Source of the DNA: Glaciimonas sp. PAMC28666
GTDB lineage: Bacteria; Pseudomonadota; Gammaproteobacteria; Burkholderiales; Burkholderiaceae_D
DNA length: 64,000 bases
Assembly: GCF_016917355.1 (NCBI RefSeq)
Contig: NZ_CP070304.1
Coordinates: 3,472,001 to 3,536,000 of the forward strand
Direction of reading: 5' to 3'
Part shown: positions 33,898-41,411 of the stretch, piece by piece
Layout: each line of letters opens with the position of its first letter
Numbering within the stretch: the first letter of the stretch is position 1
Program-made: the position numbers and the translations under genes
Notes under the pieces: model-generated
The model's database searches: none
What the model was told of the DNA's origin: nothing
What the model saw: only the letters and a program-made list of their open reading frames with translations

Positions 33898-34800
33898 TTA
33901 CAGCCAGATTATTGCTGCGATGACGCCAATAATTAAACCAAATTTGACCACGTAATAGAGCGGCTTGCTGAATTTTTTGAGCGCTCTGCGATATTGACCC
34001 GCAGCCCAGACAAAGCGAAACAGCTTGTTAATGCCGCCGGTCTGGTCGCCGGTGTCATTCGGCGATGCCGCCGCGCTCATCATGTGTCGACCGAGCCAGC
34101 GGTTAACCGCTTGCGCCCAGCGATACTTCATCGGGCGTTCGATATCGCAGAAAATAATGATGCGATTGATGTCTGTGCCGTTATGCGCCCAATGCATAAA
34201 AGTCTCATCGAAAACGACCCCTTGCCCATCGCGCCAGCTGTGGCGTTCTCCGTTGACTTCGATAAAACAGCGGTCATCGTTGGGCGTGATCAGACCCAAG
34301 TGATAGCGCATTGATCCGGCAAATGGATCGCGATGCAAATTCAGTTTTCCGCCCGGTCCAAGTTCCGCAAACATCGCGGCTTTTACGCTCGGTGTTCGAC
34401 GCAGTAACGCGACTGTTTTAGGACAAAATTGTTCAGCCGACGGATGGCTGGCGTCGTACCATTTTAAATAGAAACGCTTCCAGCCCGCCTTGAAAAAAGA
34501 ATTGAAACCCGCATCGTCGTTCTTGGCAGCGGCGCGGATTTTTTCCATCCCGATCAACGCCTGTGCTTCGTCGCGGATCGTTTCCCAGTTATCTTCCAGT
34601 ATTTTCAGATCGCTGAAAGCGCTGGTTGGCAGATAGGCCGTGTTGGTCGGCACCTTGGAAAATAAATACATCAAAATATTCAGCGGTGCCATGATCGATG
34701 AATGGTCGAACAATTGCCGAAAAAACGGCAAGCGCACCTTTCCGCGGAAGTGCACGTAAATGATGGATAAAAGGAAAATACTAATCACTGCCCATTTCAT
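33898..34800 (-). CDS. lpxO: LpxO-like lipid A 2-hydroxylase (Fe/2-oxoglutarate dioxygenase)
   Basis: The 300-residue protein has an N-terminal membrane anchor (residues 1-18), a cytoplasmic aspartyl/asparaginyl beta-hydroxylase-type fold and a C-terminal hydrophobic helix. The iron site is visible as HRD at residues 156-158 (LNLHRDPF) and a later histidine near 203 in ETFMHWAHNGT; RYHLGL and NRIIIFCD complete the fold. Two membrane ends around this fold are typical of LpxO, which hydroxylates acyl chains of lipid A at the inner membrane. The ATG at 34800 has GGAG eight bases before it; the longer TTG start is less likely. The gene lies apart from the siderophore genes. A role in making hydroxyaspartate for the siderophore cannot be excluded but is not favoured. 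Confidence 0.82.
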   Translation of the reverse strand: MKWAVISIFLLSIIYVHFRGKVRLPFFRQLFDHSSIMAPLNILMYLFSKVPTNTAYLPTSAFSDLKILEDNWETIRDEAQALIGMEKIRAAAKNDDAGFNSFFKAGWKRFYLKWYDASHPSAEQFCPKTVALLRRTPSVKAAMFAELGPGGKLNLHRDPFAGSMRYHLGLITPNDDRCFIEVNGERHSWRDGQGVVFDETFMHWAHNGTDINRIIIFCDIERPMKYRWAQAVNRWLGRHMMSAAASPNDTGDQTGGINKLFRFVWAAGQYRRALKKFSKPLYYVVKFGLIIGVIAAIIWL

Positions 34801-35023
34801 GACAATGTGCTCCAATCAAAAAATAGCTACGTCGATTATTGAACCTCGCCGGCGCTCAGGAAGGCGCGCAAACGTTCAATATGGATGAGCAAAAAAACAA
34901 TAAAAAATCAGCCTGAAATGCATTTAGCCGCCATTTTAGCCGTTTATGGCTATCTCCCCCGGATTATGCGCTTTCCCGATAAGTGACCTATTGTAGAAAT
35001 AGGGAGAATTGCGGATTCGAAGA

Positions 35024-35051
35024 TTGCCACGACGGGAATTTTAATGATAAT
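35024..35051 (+). promoter_or_regulatory. Sigma-70-like promoter ahead of the riboswitch
   Basis: TTGCCA and GATAAT are spaced by 16 bp. Transcription would start near 35058, right at the beginning of the riboswitch. Confidence 0.5.
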
Positions 35052-35060
35052 ATCGGCGCT

Positions 35061-35230
35061 TCCTTAGGGGAGTAGCCTTCTTGCAATAAATGACACTTAT
35101 TGTGCTTGACCTACCATGGGTCATACCAGCCACAAAGGTGTTTCATTGTTGCAATGAGCGTATGTCAACATACTTGACGCTTATCGTCATGGCATACGCA
35201 ACCGTCAGGTGTGGCAAGACCTTTGGTACA
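35061..35230 (+). ncRNA. yybP-ykoY (manganese-sensing) riboswitch
   Basis: This leader carries the conserved parts of the yybP-ykoY aptamer: AGGGGAGTAGCC at its start, GGTCATAC, the hallmark TGTCAACATACTTGACG segment near 35163-35180, ACCGTCAGG and a closing CAAGACCTTTGG. These elements form two coaxial arms that hold Mn2+ in known members. The RNA stands in front of a cation exchanger gene, a usual partner of this class. A GC-rich hairpin at 35243-35282 (GGCTGGGC / GCCCAGCC) ends four bases before an AGGA ribosome-binding site and is a good candidate for the switching element. Recognition is by motif only; no covariance model was run. Confidence 0.85.
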
Positions 35231-35242
35231 TTGTCCTTACCC

Positions 35243-35282
35243 GGCTGGGCGGGGACGCTGTGCCATTTGTCAGTGCCCAGCC
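35243..35282 (+). promoter_or_regulatory. Possible riboswitch expression platform hairpin
   Basis: A perfect 8-bp stem GGCTGGGC / GCCCAGCC closes a 24-base loop and lies directly before the AGGA at 35286-35289. There is no T tract, so control of translation rather than termination is the likelier mode. Confidence 0.45.
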
Positions 35283-35296
35283 CCCAGGAACTCCCT

Positions 35297-35410
35297 ATGT
35301 TTAAGTCTCGTTATTTTCCTGTTGATCATTCTTCAGTTGATTATTCCAGTTTAGCGCCTATTCAATTCCCGCTTGCTCAAGCAGTTGATGCACACGAGGT
35401 TGCAGCATGA
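35297..35410 (+). CDS. Short ORF coupled to the cation exchanger gene
   Basis: A 37-codon frame starts with an ATG seven bases after AGGA. Its TGA overlaps the ATG of the exchanger gene, so ribosomes ending here could restart there. The peptide begins MFKSRYFPVDHSS and has no membrane segment or known family. It lies just behind the riboswitch hairpin. It may be a regulatory leader rather than a functional peptide. The call rests on the ribosome-binding site and the overlap. Confidence 0.4.
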   Translation: MFKSRYFPVDHSSVDYSSLAPIQFPLAQAVDAHEVAA

Positions 35411-36411
35411 TGTTGACGATCGCATTATTATTAGGATCGGCGATTGTTATTTATTTGTCATGTGAATATTTCGTCAATAGTATCGAATGGGTAGGTCGAC
35501 GTCTGGGGGTTGCCCAAAGCGCGGTCGGTACGGTGCTGGCAGCCTTCGGCACAGCTTTGCCAGAAACCGTGGTTACCTTTGTTGCCGTCGTGTTTGGTCG
35601 CGATGCCGCGCATAAGGACATCGGCGTTGGTGCAGCACTTGGCGGTCCGCTGGCGCTCAGTACGATTGCCTATGCGGTAGTCGGGTTAATGTTTATTTTA
35701 AACCGCAAAAAACTCGGAAGTATTTTGTTGTCCACGGCGGATGGTGCACGATTGAGTCGCGATCAGGCCTGGTTCATGGGAATTTTCATTCTCAAAATAT
35801 CTCTTGGTTTGTTCGCTTTTGCATTTAAGCCCTGGTTTGGCCTGCTGTTTCTGCTGGCATACGGTGCCTATATCTGGGGCGAAATTCGTAAAGAGGATAG
35901 TGCTGACGTTGAGGTCCACGATCTTGATCCATTGAAATTCCGCCCGCATGATCCGGAACCGGGGCTAGGCTGGGCTACATTGCAGACGATAGTCGCTCTC
36001 GTTGTCATCTTTTTGAGCTCACAGCTATTTGTCGCTCAGCTCGAGGCGATGGCACCGTGGCTTGGTATTTCCCCACATTTGGTGGCTTTGCTATTGAGTC
36101 CGATTGCCACCGAACTACCAGAGATTCTGAATGCCGTGATCTGGGTTCGCCAGGGCAAGCAAACGTTGGCACTAAGTAATATTAGCGGTGCGATGATGAT
36201 TCAGGCCACTATTCCGACGGCGCTGGTCTTGATCTTTACGCCGTGGATGCTGGATACCGCGTTGATCTGGGCCGGTACCATCACGATGGTATCCATCGCT
36301 GGGTTGTATGTATTATTGCGCAAACAGATGCTGACCGGACCCCGGCTGGCACTGTTTGGCGGACTGTATGTGGTATTTGCAGCGGGACTTGCGGTCATCG
36401 GCATACGTTAG
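35407..36411 (+). CDS. Cation/calcium exchanger family protein (CaCA), riboswitch-controlled
   Basis: The 334-residue membrane protein has about ten predicted segments and the two alpha-repeat signatures of the Ca2+/cation antiporter superfamily: AAFGTALPETVVTFVAV in the first half and SPIATELPEILNAVIWV in the second, with the cation-binding glutamates. The halves are inverted repeats separated by a hydrophilic loop (about residues 160-185). Members exchange Ca2+, and in some cases Mn2+, for Na+ or H+ across the inner membrane. A yybP-ykoY riboswitch in front suggests that this one exports manganese, or acts when manganese is high. GAGG lies seven bases before the ATG, and a short ORF overlaps the start. 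Confidence 0.85.
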   Translation: MMLTIALLLGSAIVIYLSCEYFVNSIEWVGRRLGVAQSAVGTVLAAFGTALPETVVTFVAVVFGRDAAHKDIGVGAALGGPLALSTIAYAVVGLMFILNRKKLGSILLSTADGARLSRDQAWFMGIFILKISLGLFAFAFKPWFGLLFLLAYGAYIWGEIRKEDSADVEVHDLDPLKFRPHDPEPGLGWATLQTIVALVVIFLSSQLFVAQLEAMAPWLGISPHLVALLLSPIATELPEILNAVIWVRQGKQTLALSNISGAMMIQATIPTALVLIFTPWMLDTALIWAGTITMVSIAGLYVLLRKQMLTGPRLALFGGLYVVFAAGLAVIGIR

Positions 36412-36413
36412 GT

Positions 36414-36474
36414 ATCAGTCGGACCTGCATCAAGTCGGACCGTATCAAGTCGGACCTATATCAAGCCAGACATT
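36414..36474 (+). repeat. 15-16 bp tandem repeat after the exchanger stop codon
   Basis: Four units of an ATCAAGTCGGACCTN-like sequence begin 3 bp after the stop codon. The third is the longest and the last is degenerate. Confidence 0.85.
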
Positions 36475-36490
36475 ATCCCGCTGAAGCTGA

Positions 36491-36510
36491 GAGAAACCTT
36501 CGGGTTTCTC
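36491..36510. terminator. UUCG-capped hairpin between convergent genes
   Basis: A perfect 8-bp stem GAGAAACC / GGTTTCTC is closed by a TTCG tetraloop, between the plus-strand exchanger gene and the minus-strand small membrane protein gene. No T tract follows. Confidence 0.5.
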
Positions 36511-36522
36511 GGAATTCTCGGT

Positions 36523-36807
36523 TCAAGCCTCCTCGACTACGTCCTGTGTCTGCAACTCAATACCGCCGATGCGCTCTGCTACCTTGTTGTATACCCACGC
36601 GCCGAATAGTGTAAAAACGAAGCCAAATAGCGCATAAAGAATTGGCGTCAACAGAATGAATCCAGAAAAGGACGAAGTGCGGTCACCTGGTATCACCAGC
36701 ATAAACAGCGTCGATAGAATAATGAACGGCAGGGTTATTGCAAAATAAAGAACGGCTAATACTTTGGCAGTCTGCAATGGTGCGATGCTTATAATTTGTT
36801 TTTTCAT
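36523..36807 (-). CDS. Small membrane protein, DUF3566-like
   Basis: The 94-residue protein starts MKKQIISIAPLQTAKVLAVLY and has two hydrophobic segments, about residues 17-40 and 50-75. A soluble tail ends in acidic residues. The 'APLQTAKVLAVLY...GFVFTLFGAWVYNKVAERIGGIEL' layout resembles the DUF3566 family of small inner-membrane proteins, whose role is unknown. GGGAG five bases upstream supports the start at 36807 over the longer frame to 36831. It is transcribed away from the exchanger and forms no evident operon. Confidence 0.7.
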   Translation of the reverse strand: MKKQIISIAPLQTAKVLAVLYFAITLPFIILSTLFMLVIPGDRTSSFSGFILLTPILYALFGFVFTLFGAWVYNKVAERIGGIELQTQDVVEEA

Positions 36808-36896
36808 GAGAACTCCCGTGGTGATCGACATTTGACGATTAAATTGAAGGGCGGCAGCAGCTGATTGCCTGAAAGGTTATCACGCCGTGCCCTTGT

Positions 36897-37235
36897 TTAT
36901 GTGCGCGCTCCCACAGCGATCACCGCAGCACCGCTCAATGCGAGACCGGCGCCAAGCAGATCAGTCCAACGTGGTGTGACGCCGTCCACACCCCACAGCC
37001 AGATGATTGCGGTAGCAATATATACCGCGCCATAGGCAGCATACACGCGGCCACTGGCAATCGGATGCAGACTCAGCAGCCATACGAACGCTGTCAGGCT
37101 TACGACGGCCGGTAGCAGCAGCCATACCGATCCTTTGCCCTGAAGCCACAGCATCGGCAAATAGCAGCCGAGTATCTCGGCAAAGGCGGTTAAGGCAAAT
37201 AATCCAAGCGTTTTTGCGAACGAGATCGACAACAT
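36897..37235 (-). CDS. ynfA: YnfA family (UPF0060) small membrane protein
   Basis: The 112-residue protein has four predicted membrane helices and the family's ends: [19 protein letters not shown] near the start, [24 protein letters not shown] in the middle and [17 protein letters not shown] at the end. YnfA proteins are about 108 residues long and are grouped with small multidrug-resistance-like transporters; some have been linked to export of cationic compounds. The ATG at 37235 gives the normal length and has GGGGGA about ten bases upstream; an in-frame TTG at 37244 is less likely. It stands alone. Confidence 0.9.
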   Translation of the reverse strand: MLSISFAKTLGLFALTAFAEILGCYLPMLWLQGKGSVWLLLPAVVSLTAFVWLLSLHPIASGRVYAAYGAVYIATAIIWLWGVDGVTPRWTDLLGAGLALSGAAVIAVGART

Positions 37236-37475
37236 GACGGACAATTTCCCCCGTGAAAAAGGTGACGATCATATGGTAGGGGAAGTTGGCGCTGGCGGGC
37301 AAAATTTTTACTGGTGAAATTTATTGCGTTGTTTTGTTATACCGAATCAGCCGATTCCCAGGTTGCAGAGTAGGCGGTTCTGGCATGCTGGGGTATATTG
37401 CAGAGACACTGCAGATGCTCTTTGATGGGCATTCCGCCATCAGTTACACTATTTTAATATGCTGAGGAAGACGCG

Positions 37476-37784
37476 ATGTTAGAACTCAGGCCCACCTGCG
37501 AGAACTGCGATAAAGCACTGCCACCAGCATCGATTGAAGCATGCATTTGTTCTTACGAATGTACATTTTGCGCGTCCTGTGTCGAAGTCGTTCTTGAGAA
37601 TGTTTGTCCCAATTGCGGCGGCGGCTTTACCCCGCGTCCGATCAGGCCGTCAAAAGATCTGATCGGCGGGAATTTTTTAGGTCGTAATCCGGCCAAAATT
37701 GAGGTGAAACACAGGCCGGTCGTGGCTGAAGTACATGCGCGCTTTTCTGCGACAATCAAAGGTATTGCGCCGGAGAACAGGTAA
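37476..37784 (+). CDS. DUF1272 cysteine-rich small protein
   Basis: The 102-residue protein begins MLELRPTCENCDKALPP and has seven or more cysteines in paired CxxC arrangements (CENC, CTFCASC, CPNCGG) within the first 55 residues, followed by GGFTPRPIRP. This is the DUF1272 family, probably a zinc-binding protein of unknown function. The tail after residue 60 is basic and unremarkable. It is 95 bp before ppk1 on the same strand, but ppk1 appears to have its own promoter region. Confidence 0.88.
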   Translation: MLELRPTCENCDKALPPASIEACICSYECTFCASCVEVVLENVCPNCGGGFTPRPIRPSKDLIGGNFLGRNPAKIEVKHRPVVAEVHARFSATIKGIAPENR

Positions 37785-37832
37785 CGTAGAAACGGGCATT
37801 GCAACTATCCCGCGTTTTCCGGACCAGTTGAC

Positions 37833-37850
37833 GTGTCATTGGTTCGTCAT
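37833..37850 (+). promoter_or_regulatory. Pho-box-like site before ppk1
   Basis: Two seven-base units, GTGTCAT and TCGTCAT, are separated by four bases, the spacing of a PhoB-binding Pho box (CTGTCAT-N4-CTGTCAT). They match 6 and 5 of 7 bases. A third GGTCAT follows 10 bp later. The site lies 29 bp before the ppk1 start. PhoB control of ppk is known in other proteobacteria. Confidence 0.5.
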
Positions 37851-37879
37851 AATCGGTCATTACAATTTGGCCGATTATC

Positions 37880-40006
37880 ATGAGTCATACTCAGGGTAAC
37901 GATGCGAGCAGATTTTTGCACCCGAATCCCGATGACCATTTATTCAACAATATGACCTTTCCTTTACTCAATCGCGAACTGGGCGTCCTGGCCTTTAATG
38001 AGCGGGTGCTGGCGCAAGCTGAAGATCCCTCCGTACCTTTGCTGGAACGCCTGCGTTTTGTGTGCATCACCAGTAGCAATCTGGATGAATTTTCCGAAAT
38101 TCGCATGTCTGGTTTGCAGGAGCAGATGCGCGAGTCTATTGATGGGGTGACGCCGGACGGCATGTCGCTACAGCAGGCTTACACGGTGATTAGCGAGCGC
38201 GCCCAAAAGTTGGTTACCCGCCAATACGCCTTGTTTAACGAAGTGTTGTTGCCTGCGCTAAATGCCGAAGGAATTGTTTTTTATGCCGAGTCCGACTGGG
38301 ACGACAAGCAGCGTGCCTGGGCTCACGAGTTTTTTAAAACCGAACTTCTGCCAGTGCTGACACCGATTGGTCTCGATCCAGCGCATCCGTTTCCAAAAGT
38401 GTTGAATAAGAGCTTGAATTTTGCCGTTAAGCTGAGCGGCAAAGATGCCTTTGGCCGGGAGCCGGAACTCGCCATCGTTCAGGCACCACGTGCCTTGCCG
38501 CGCCTGGTTCGCATGCCGGAGGAGCTCTCGCGCCACCCTTATGGTTTTGTCCTGTTAAGCAGTTTTATGCAGTGCTTTGTCGGCGAACTATTCCCTGGCT
38601 TATCTATCGGAGGCTGTTATCAGTTCCGCGTTACCCGTAACAGCGATCTGTTTGTGGACGAGGATGAGGTCACTGACTTGCGGCTGGCTTTACAAGGTGA
38701 GCTGCCGACCCGACAACTCGGAAATGCGGTGCGACTGGAAGTGGCGGATGATACGCCTGCCTCCCTGGTTTTACGCCTGTTGAACCAAAACGGTTTACAG
38801 CCCGGTGATTGCTATCGCGTCAATGGGTCGGTCAATCTGGTGCGCCTGATGCCCTTACCGGATTTGGTTGCCCGTCCCGATCTGAAGTTCGTTCCCCATA
38901 CCCCGGTGCTGCCGAAATCGTTCTTTACGGGCTCATCGGTGTTCGATGTCATCGATCAGGACGATGTTCTGCTGCATCATCCATACGAGAGTTTTCAGCC
39001 GGTGCTGGAGCTATTACAGCAAGCAGCGATTGACCCGGATGTCCTTGCGATCAAGCAAACCATTTATCGGACTGGTAATGAATCGGCGTTAATGAATGCG
39101 TTGATGCAGGCAGCTAAAAATGGCAAGGAAGTCACAGTGGTGCTGGAACTGATGGCGCGCTTTGATGAAGAAACCAATATCGGCTGGGCGGCCAAACTGG
39201 AGGCGGTTGGGGTGCATGTCGTATATGGTGTATTTGGTTATAAGACCCACGCCAAGATGTTGTTAATCGTCCGGCGTAAACAGCACGCCAAACATACCAA
39301 ACTCAAACGTTACGTCCATCTTGGCACGGGAAACTATCATTCACGCACCGCGCGCCTGTACACAGATTTTGGGCTGATGACCAGCGATGACAAGATGTGC
39401 GAAGATGTCCATAACGTGTTTCAGCAACTGACCGGCTTCGGCAAGCAGGTGCAGCTTAAGCGGTTGTGGCAATCGCCGTTTACGTTACATGCGAATATTC
39501 TCAAAGCCATTCAGAAGGAAGTTGATGCCGCCAAGGCGGGGCGTCAGGGCTATATCATCGCCAAGATGAACGCATTACTGGAACCGACGGTTATCGCAGC
39601 CTTATATGAAGCCTCGCAAGCTGGCGTCAGAATTCAATTGATCATTCGGGGTGTTTGCGCGCTGCAAGCCGGTGTTCCCGGATTATCGGAAAACATTACG
39701 GTGCGTTCCATAATCGGCCGCTTTTTAGAACATCATCGGGTATTTTATTTCTACGCAGATGGTGAAGAGCACGTCACGCTATCGAGTGCCGACTGGATGG
39801 ATCGGAATTTATTCCGTCGTATCGAAACGGCATTTCCGATACTGGACAGCAAATTAAAGCGCCGCGTCATCGAAGAAAGTTTGTTGATACATCTGCAGGA
39901 TAATGCGTCCGCATGGGATATGACGGCTGACGGAAGTTATAAAAAAGCGAAACCGGGTGACGCCGAACCGTTAATAAGTCAGATCGATTTATTAGCGCGT
40001 TTTTAG
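37880..40006 (+). CDS. ppk1: Polyphosphate kinase 1
   Basis: The 708-residue enzyme polymerises the gamma-phosphate of ATP into inorganic polyphosphate and can work in reverse. The visible features are the N-terminal LLNRELGVLAFNERVLAQAED, SSNLDEFSEIRMSGL, the middle domain, and the two phospholipase-D-like domains with FGYKTHAKMLLIVRR and the autophosphorylated histidine block HLGTGNYHSRTARLYTDFGL. The C-terminal SADWMDRNLFRRIETAFPI is also typical. Length matches Ppk1. A Pho-box-like site before it suggests induction on phosphate limitation. The stop codon lies within a repeated CGTTTTTAGGCCTG element. Confidence 0.96.
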   Translation: MSHTQGNDASRFLHPNPDDHLFNNMTFPLLNRELGVLAFNERVLAQAEDPSVPLLERLRFVCITSSNLDEFSEIRMSGLQEQMRESIDGVTPDGMSLQQAYTVISERAQKLVTRQYALFNEVLLPALNAEGIVFYAESDWDDKQRAWAHEFFKTELLPVLTPIGLDPAHPFPKVLNKSLNFAVKLSGKDAFGREPELAIVQAPRALPRLVRMPEELSRHPYGFVLLSSFMQCFVGELFPGLSIGGCYQFRVTRNSDLFVDEDEVTDLRLALQGELPTRQLGNAVRLEVADDTPASLVLRLLNQNGLQPGDCYRVNGSVNLVRLMPLPDLVARPDLKFVPHTPVLPKSFFTGSSVFDVIDQDDVLLHHPYESFQPVLELLQQAAIDPDVLAIKQTIYRTGNESALMNALMQAAKNGKEVTVVLELMARFDEETNIGWAAKLEAVGVHVVYGVFGYKTHAKMLLIVRRKQHAKHTKLKRYVHLGTGNYHSRTARLYTDFGLMTSDDKMCEDVHNVFQQLTGFGKQVQLKRLWQSPFTLHANILKAIQKEVDAAKAGRQGYIIAKMNALLEPTVIAALYEASQAGVRIQLIIRGVCALQAGVPGLSENITVRSIIGRFLEHHRVFYFYADGEEHVTLSSADWMDRNLFRRIETAFPILDSKLKRRVIEESLLIHLQDNASAWDMTADGSYKKAKPGDAEPLISQIDLLARF

Positions 40007-40047
40007 GCCTGGTTCTAAGCACGTTTTTAGGCCTGTTTTTAAGCCTG
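39999..40047 (+). repeat. Repeat spanning the ppk1 stop codon
   Basis: CGTTTTTAGGCCTG occurs at 39999-40012, where it contains the ppk1 stop, and again at 40022-40035. A shortened TTTTTAAGCCTG copy follows at once. It belongs to the same type as the other post-stop repeats in this window. Confidence 0.8.
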
Positions 40048-40060
40048 TTTTGTGCGATGG

Positions 40061-40097
40061 CGGTACGCGCTTAACGTTGCGCGTTAAGCGCGTATCG
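40061..40097. terminator. Long inverted repeat between ppk1 and the PLP lyase gene
   Basis: A 13-bp perfect stem TACGCGCTTAACG / CGTTAAGCGCGTA, extendable to 16 bp with one wobble pair, has a five-base loop. It lies between two convergent genes. There is no T tract, so terminator function is inferred. Confidence 0.5.
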
Positions 40098-40168
40098 ATT
40101 ACCGCCCGGCGGACCAGATAGATGGTTATTTCAATAGCTTATGCAACGGAATAATGCCTGAGGGCGGT

Positions 40169-41356
40169 TCAACCCACGACTGCGAAGGCCTGCGCCAGAT
40201 CCTCAATCAAATCCTCAGGGTCTTCCATTCCGATATGTAATCTGACGATGGTTCCTGCCTCAGACCAATCGGTCACAGTGCGGGCACTTTTCAAATCGGA
40301 AATGGTCGCAAGGCTTTCATAACCGCCCCATGAAGCGCCTATACCAAATAATGTCAGTTGATTGACGAAGCGCGCCGCGGCCGACCGGTCGGCGCGGCTA
40401 AATTCAAACGAAACCAGACCGTTGGTGCCCTGACAATCGCGCTGCCAGATAGCATGTCCGGGATGGTCGGGTAAGGCCGGACAGAATACCCGTGCGACCT
40501 CTGCGCGGCCGAGCAACCATTGCGCTATTTTCAATGCGTGCTGCTCGTGAAGCGCAAGGCGCGCAGCTAACGTGCGGATGCCGCGCAAGACCAGATAAGC
40601 ATCGTCAGGACTGACAGTCATCCCACACGCATCGCTCATTTCTGCCAACGGCCGCCAGGCTTTTTCGTTAGTAGTCACCGTTCCCATCATGACGTCGGAG
40701 TGGCCACTAAGATACTTGGTGGCAGCTATGACCGAGACGTCGGCACCCAAGGCCAACGGTTGGTATTGCAATCCTGAGCCCCAGGTGTTGTCCGCCACTA
40801 GGAGCCAGTTATTCGCGGCAGCCAGAGTTGCCAGTGCGCGCATATCGCAGAGTTCATACACTAGCGAACCAGGACATTCAACATACAACATCCTGGTTTC
40901 AGGTCGGGCCTTTTCCACGATATCGCTCCCGTCGGCGCAAAAGAACGTGACTTCAATACCGAACTTTTTCATGAACGTTTCTGCGAAATGACGCACCGGT
41001 TGATACACGCAGTCAGCAATCAGTACATGATCGCCCGGTTTCAGATAAGTTGTGAAGACCATCGCGATGGCTGCCAGGCCGGTCGGGAACAGCCTGGTGC
41101 GAAATCCGCCTTCGATATCCGAAACCACATCCTCTAGCGCAAACGCGGTCGGATTGCCGCGTGCTCCATAAGTAAATAACCGCTCGTCGTTGCGATGCGC
41201 ACGCATTGCATCGAGCTCTTCGACTGATTCAAACAACACGGTGGAAGCGCGCACCACTGGCGGATTGACCGCCTTGCCACCACGATACGCTGGAGCATTG
41301 CCAGCCTTAAGCAATCGGGTATGAGGACGAAGCTTCTTCAATAAAAATGGAGACAT
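40169..41356 (-). CDS. metC: Cystathionine beta-lyase-type PLP enzyme
   Basis: The 395-residue protein belongs to the Cys/Met-metabolism PLP enzyme family. It has YGARGNPTAFALEDVVSDIEGG (cofactor phosphate contacts), DNTWGSGLQYQPLALGADVSV, and the PLP-binding lysine at residue 214 in ATKYLSGHSD. The sequence style is that of cystathionine beta-lyase, which splits cystathionine, and often cystine, to a thiol compound, pyruvate and ammonia. The start at 41356 is chosen because the longer frame to 41464 adds an unrelated tail overlapping the rhodanese gene, and because an AGGG element precedes the ATG. It is the last gene of a minus-strand operon with an importer, a thiol dioxygenase and a rhodanese protein, so a catabolic rather than biosynthetic role is likely. 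Confidence 0.87.
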   Translation of the reverse strand: MSPFLLKKLRPHTRLLKAGNAPAYRGGKAVNPPVVRASTVLFESVEELDAMRAHRNDERLFTYGARGNPTAFALEDVVSDIEGGFRTRLFPTGLAAIAMVFTTYLKPGDHVLIADCVYQPVRHFAETFMKKFGIEVTFFCADGSDIVEKARPETRMLYVECPGSLVYELCDMRALATLAAANNWLLVADNTWGSGLQYQPLALGADVSVIAATKYLSGHSDVMMGTVTTNEKAWRPLAEMSDACGMTVSPDDAYLVLRGIRTLAARLALHEQHALKIAQWLLGRAEVARVFCPALPDHPGHAIWQRDCQGTNGLVSFEFSRADRSAAARFVNQLTLFGIGASWGGYESLATISDLKSARTVTDWSEAGTIVRLHIGMEDPEDLIEDLAQAFAVVG

Positions 41357-41411
41357 TGTCTTTTCCCTGTGGATGGTTGAAAACATGCAGTAAATAATAC
41401 ACAATGCGATG

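Noticed and set aside
33898-34800. The aspartyl/asparaginyl beta-hydroxylase-fold gene as the siderophore's Asp hydroxylase
   Set aside because: Its two membrane ends and overall layout are those of LpxO lipid A hydroxylases. It is separated from the siderophore genes by the homogentisate operon and has no TAAA-N17-CGTC promoter. Siderophore Asp hydroxylases are usually of the TauD/SyrP type.
35090-35410. 106-residue frame starting inside the riboswitch
   Set aside because: Its first two thirds translate structured riboswitch RNA. Only the last 37 codons have their own ribosome-binding site, so only those are called.
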